From NCBI GenBank assembly GCA_036337945.1, contig JAYZDF010000098.1:1-64000 (forward strand): a DNA stretch of 64,000 bases, given 5' to 3'. The position numbers and the translations under genes are program-made. Below, one piece after another: positions 63,797 to 64,000 of the stretch (its first letter is position 1; every line of letters starts with the position of its first letter). The notes beneath the pieces were generated by a model. That model made no database searches. It had not been told where the DNA came from and saw only the letters and a list, made by a program, of their open reading frames with translations. Source of the stretch: JAYZDF01 sp036337945 (GTDB lineage: Bacteria > Myxococcota > Kuafuiibacteriia > Kuafuiibacteriales > Kuafuiibacteriaceae).

Positions 63797-64000
63797 TTAG
63801 AGTTCCTTAACCTTTTCGCGTATTAGTTTTTGTATCAGGGGAGGTTTCGCTTTTCCTTTTGTTTCCCGCATGACTTGACCCATGAGAAAACTAATCACCT
63901 TCTCTTTACCATCCTTCAGTTGTTGAACTTGTTGTGGATGCCGTTGAAGAACGTCGTCTACGATAGGGCCGAGTATACTCGTATCGGTCAGCTGCTCTCC
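63797..64000 (-). CDS. gatB: Aspartyl/glutamyl-tRNA amidotransferase subunit B, 3' end
   Basis: Only the last 67 codons are in the window; the 5' part lies beyond 64000. The tail reads '..VLQRHPQQVQQLKDGKEK' then 'FLMGQVMRETKGKAKPP' and ends 'IREKVKEL', which matches the GatB/YqeY C-terminal domain that grips tRNA. GatCAB converts misacylated Glu-tRNA(Gln) or Asp-tRNA(Asn), so this organism probably lacks GlnRS or AsnRS. Followed by mtnA. Confidence 0.9.
   Translation of the reverse strand, partial: GEQLTDTSILGPIVDDVLQRHPQQVQQLKDGKEKVISFLMGQVMRETKGKAKPPLIQKLIREKVKEL

Overview
The window is a dense bacterial chromosome segment of about 53 protein genes. No gene-free stretch exceeds 300 bases, and I see no rRNA, tRNA, insertion sequence or CRISPR array. 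The gene style points to a deltaproteobacterium in the broad sense, most likely Myxococcota or a relative: lipoproteins built from choice-of-anchor-D repeats, Asp/Ser/Gly linkers and divergent InlB-type repeats, an inactive-looking SUMF1 lipoprotein, a Ser/Thr kinase, FHA and PilZ proteins, an Hsp70 with a PilZ-like head, HD-GYP signalling, and a selenocysteine-containing SelD. Base composition is roughly balanced. The assignment rests on gene style only.

Layout. 1-4.6 kb: a Rieske oxygenase followed by a lipoyl-less E2/CAT-fold acyltransferase, then an unknown membrane-anchored protein coupled to a PMT-like glycosyltransferase. 4.6-8.8 kb: two overlapping lipoprotein genes (choice-of-anchor-D/VWA and DUF2135-like). 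8.8-12.7 kb: purE, folB, then fabH-fabK and a convergent fabG-like gene. 12.8-15.7 kb: SUMF1 lipoprotein, 3-methyladenine glycosylase, methyltransferase. 15.7-19.3 kb: a tight minus-strand operon of fatty-acid desaturase, condensation-type acyltransferase and GH3-family adenylating ligase, the best candidate here for an undescribed small pathway. An intergenic region with an exact CRP-type palindrome separates it from selD, whose active-site residue is encoded by an in-frame UGA. 20.7-26.2 kb: HSDL2-like SDR, 5-oxoprolinase-type hydantoinase, class I aminotransferase.

26.3-35.7 kb: tail-anchored Ser/Thr kinase, lspA, rnr coupled to an NTT-type carrier fused to HEAT repeats, and a divergent isocitrate dehydrogenase. 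35.8-40.1 kb: acyl-CoA carboxyltransferase, acyl-CoA dehydrogenase, meaB (branched-chain amino acid/propionate catabolism) and a small membrane protein. 40.2-44.7 kb: a large Cys-rich repeat lipoprotein with a TonB-like Lys/Pro repeat protein. 44.9-46.7 kb: ketoacid CoA-transferase subunits coupled to an unknown 122-residue protein. 46.7-53.8 kb: PilZ protein, RlmD-like methyltransferase, miaB, gamma-carbonic anhydrase, cyclic-nucleotide-binding protein, xerD, an unknown gene, HtrA/DegQ. 53.9-64 kb: FHA protein, second PMT-like glycosyltransferase, secreted protein coupled to a PilZ-Hsp70 fusion, HELWH metallopeptidase, DUF2231 protein, HD-GYP response regulator, RluA pseudouridine synthase, mtnA and the 3' end of gatB.

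Genes are tightly packed. Same-strand neighbours often overlap by 1-4 nt (ATGA, GTGA, TAATG), and three convergent pairs share a 4-nt double stop. Many start codons were chosen downstream of the longest reading frame because of Shine-Dalgarno sites, signal peptides or family-typical N termini; these choices are stated per gene.
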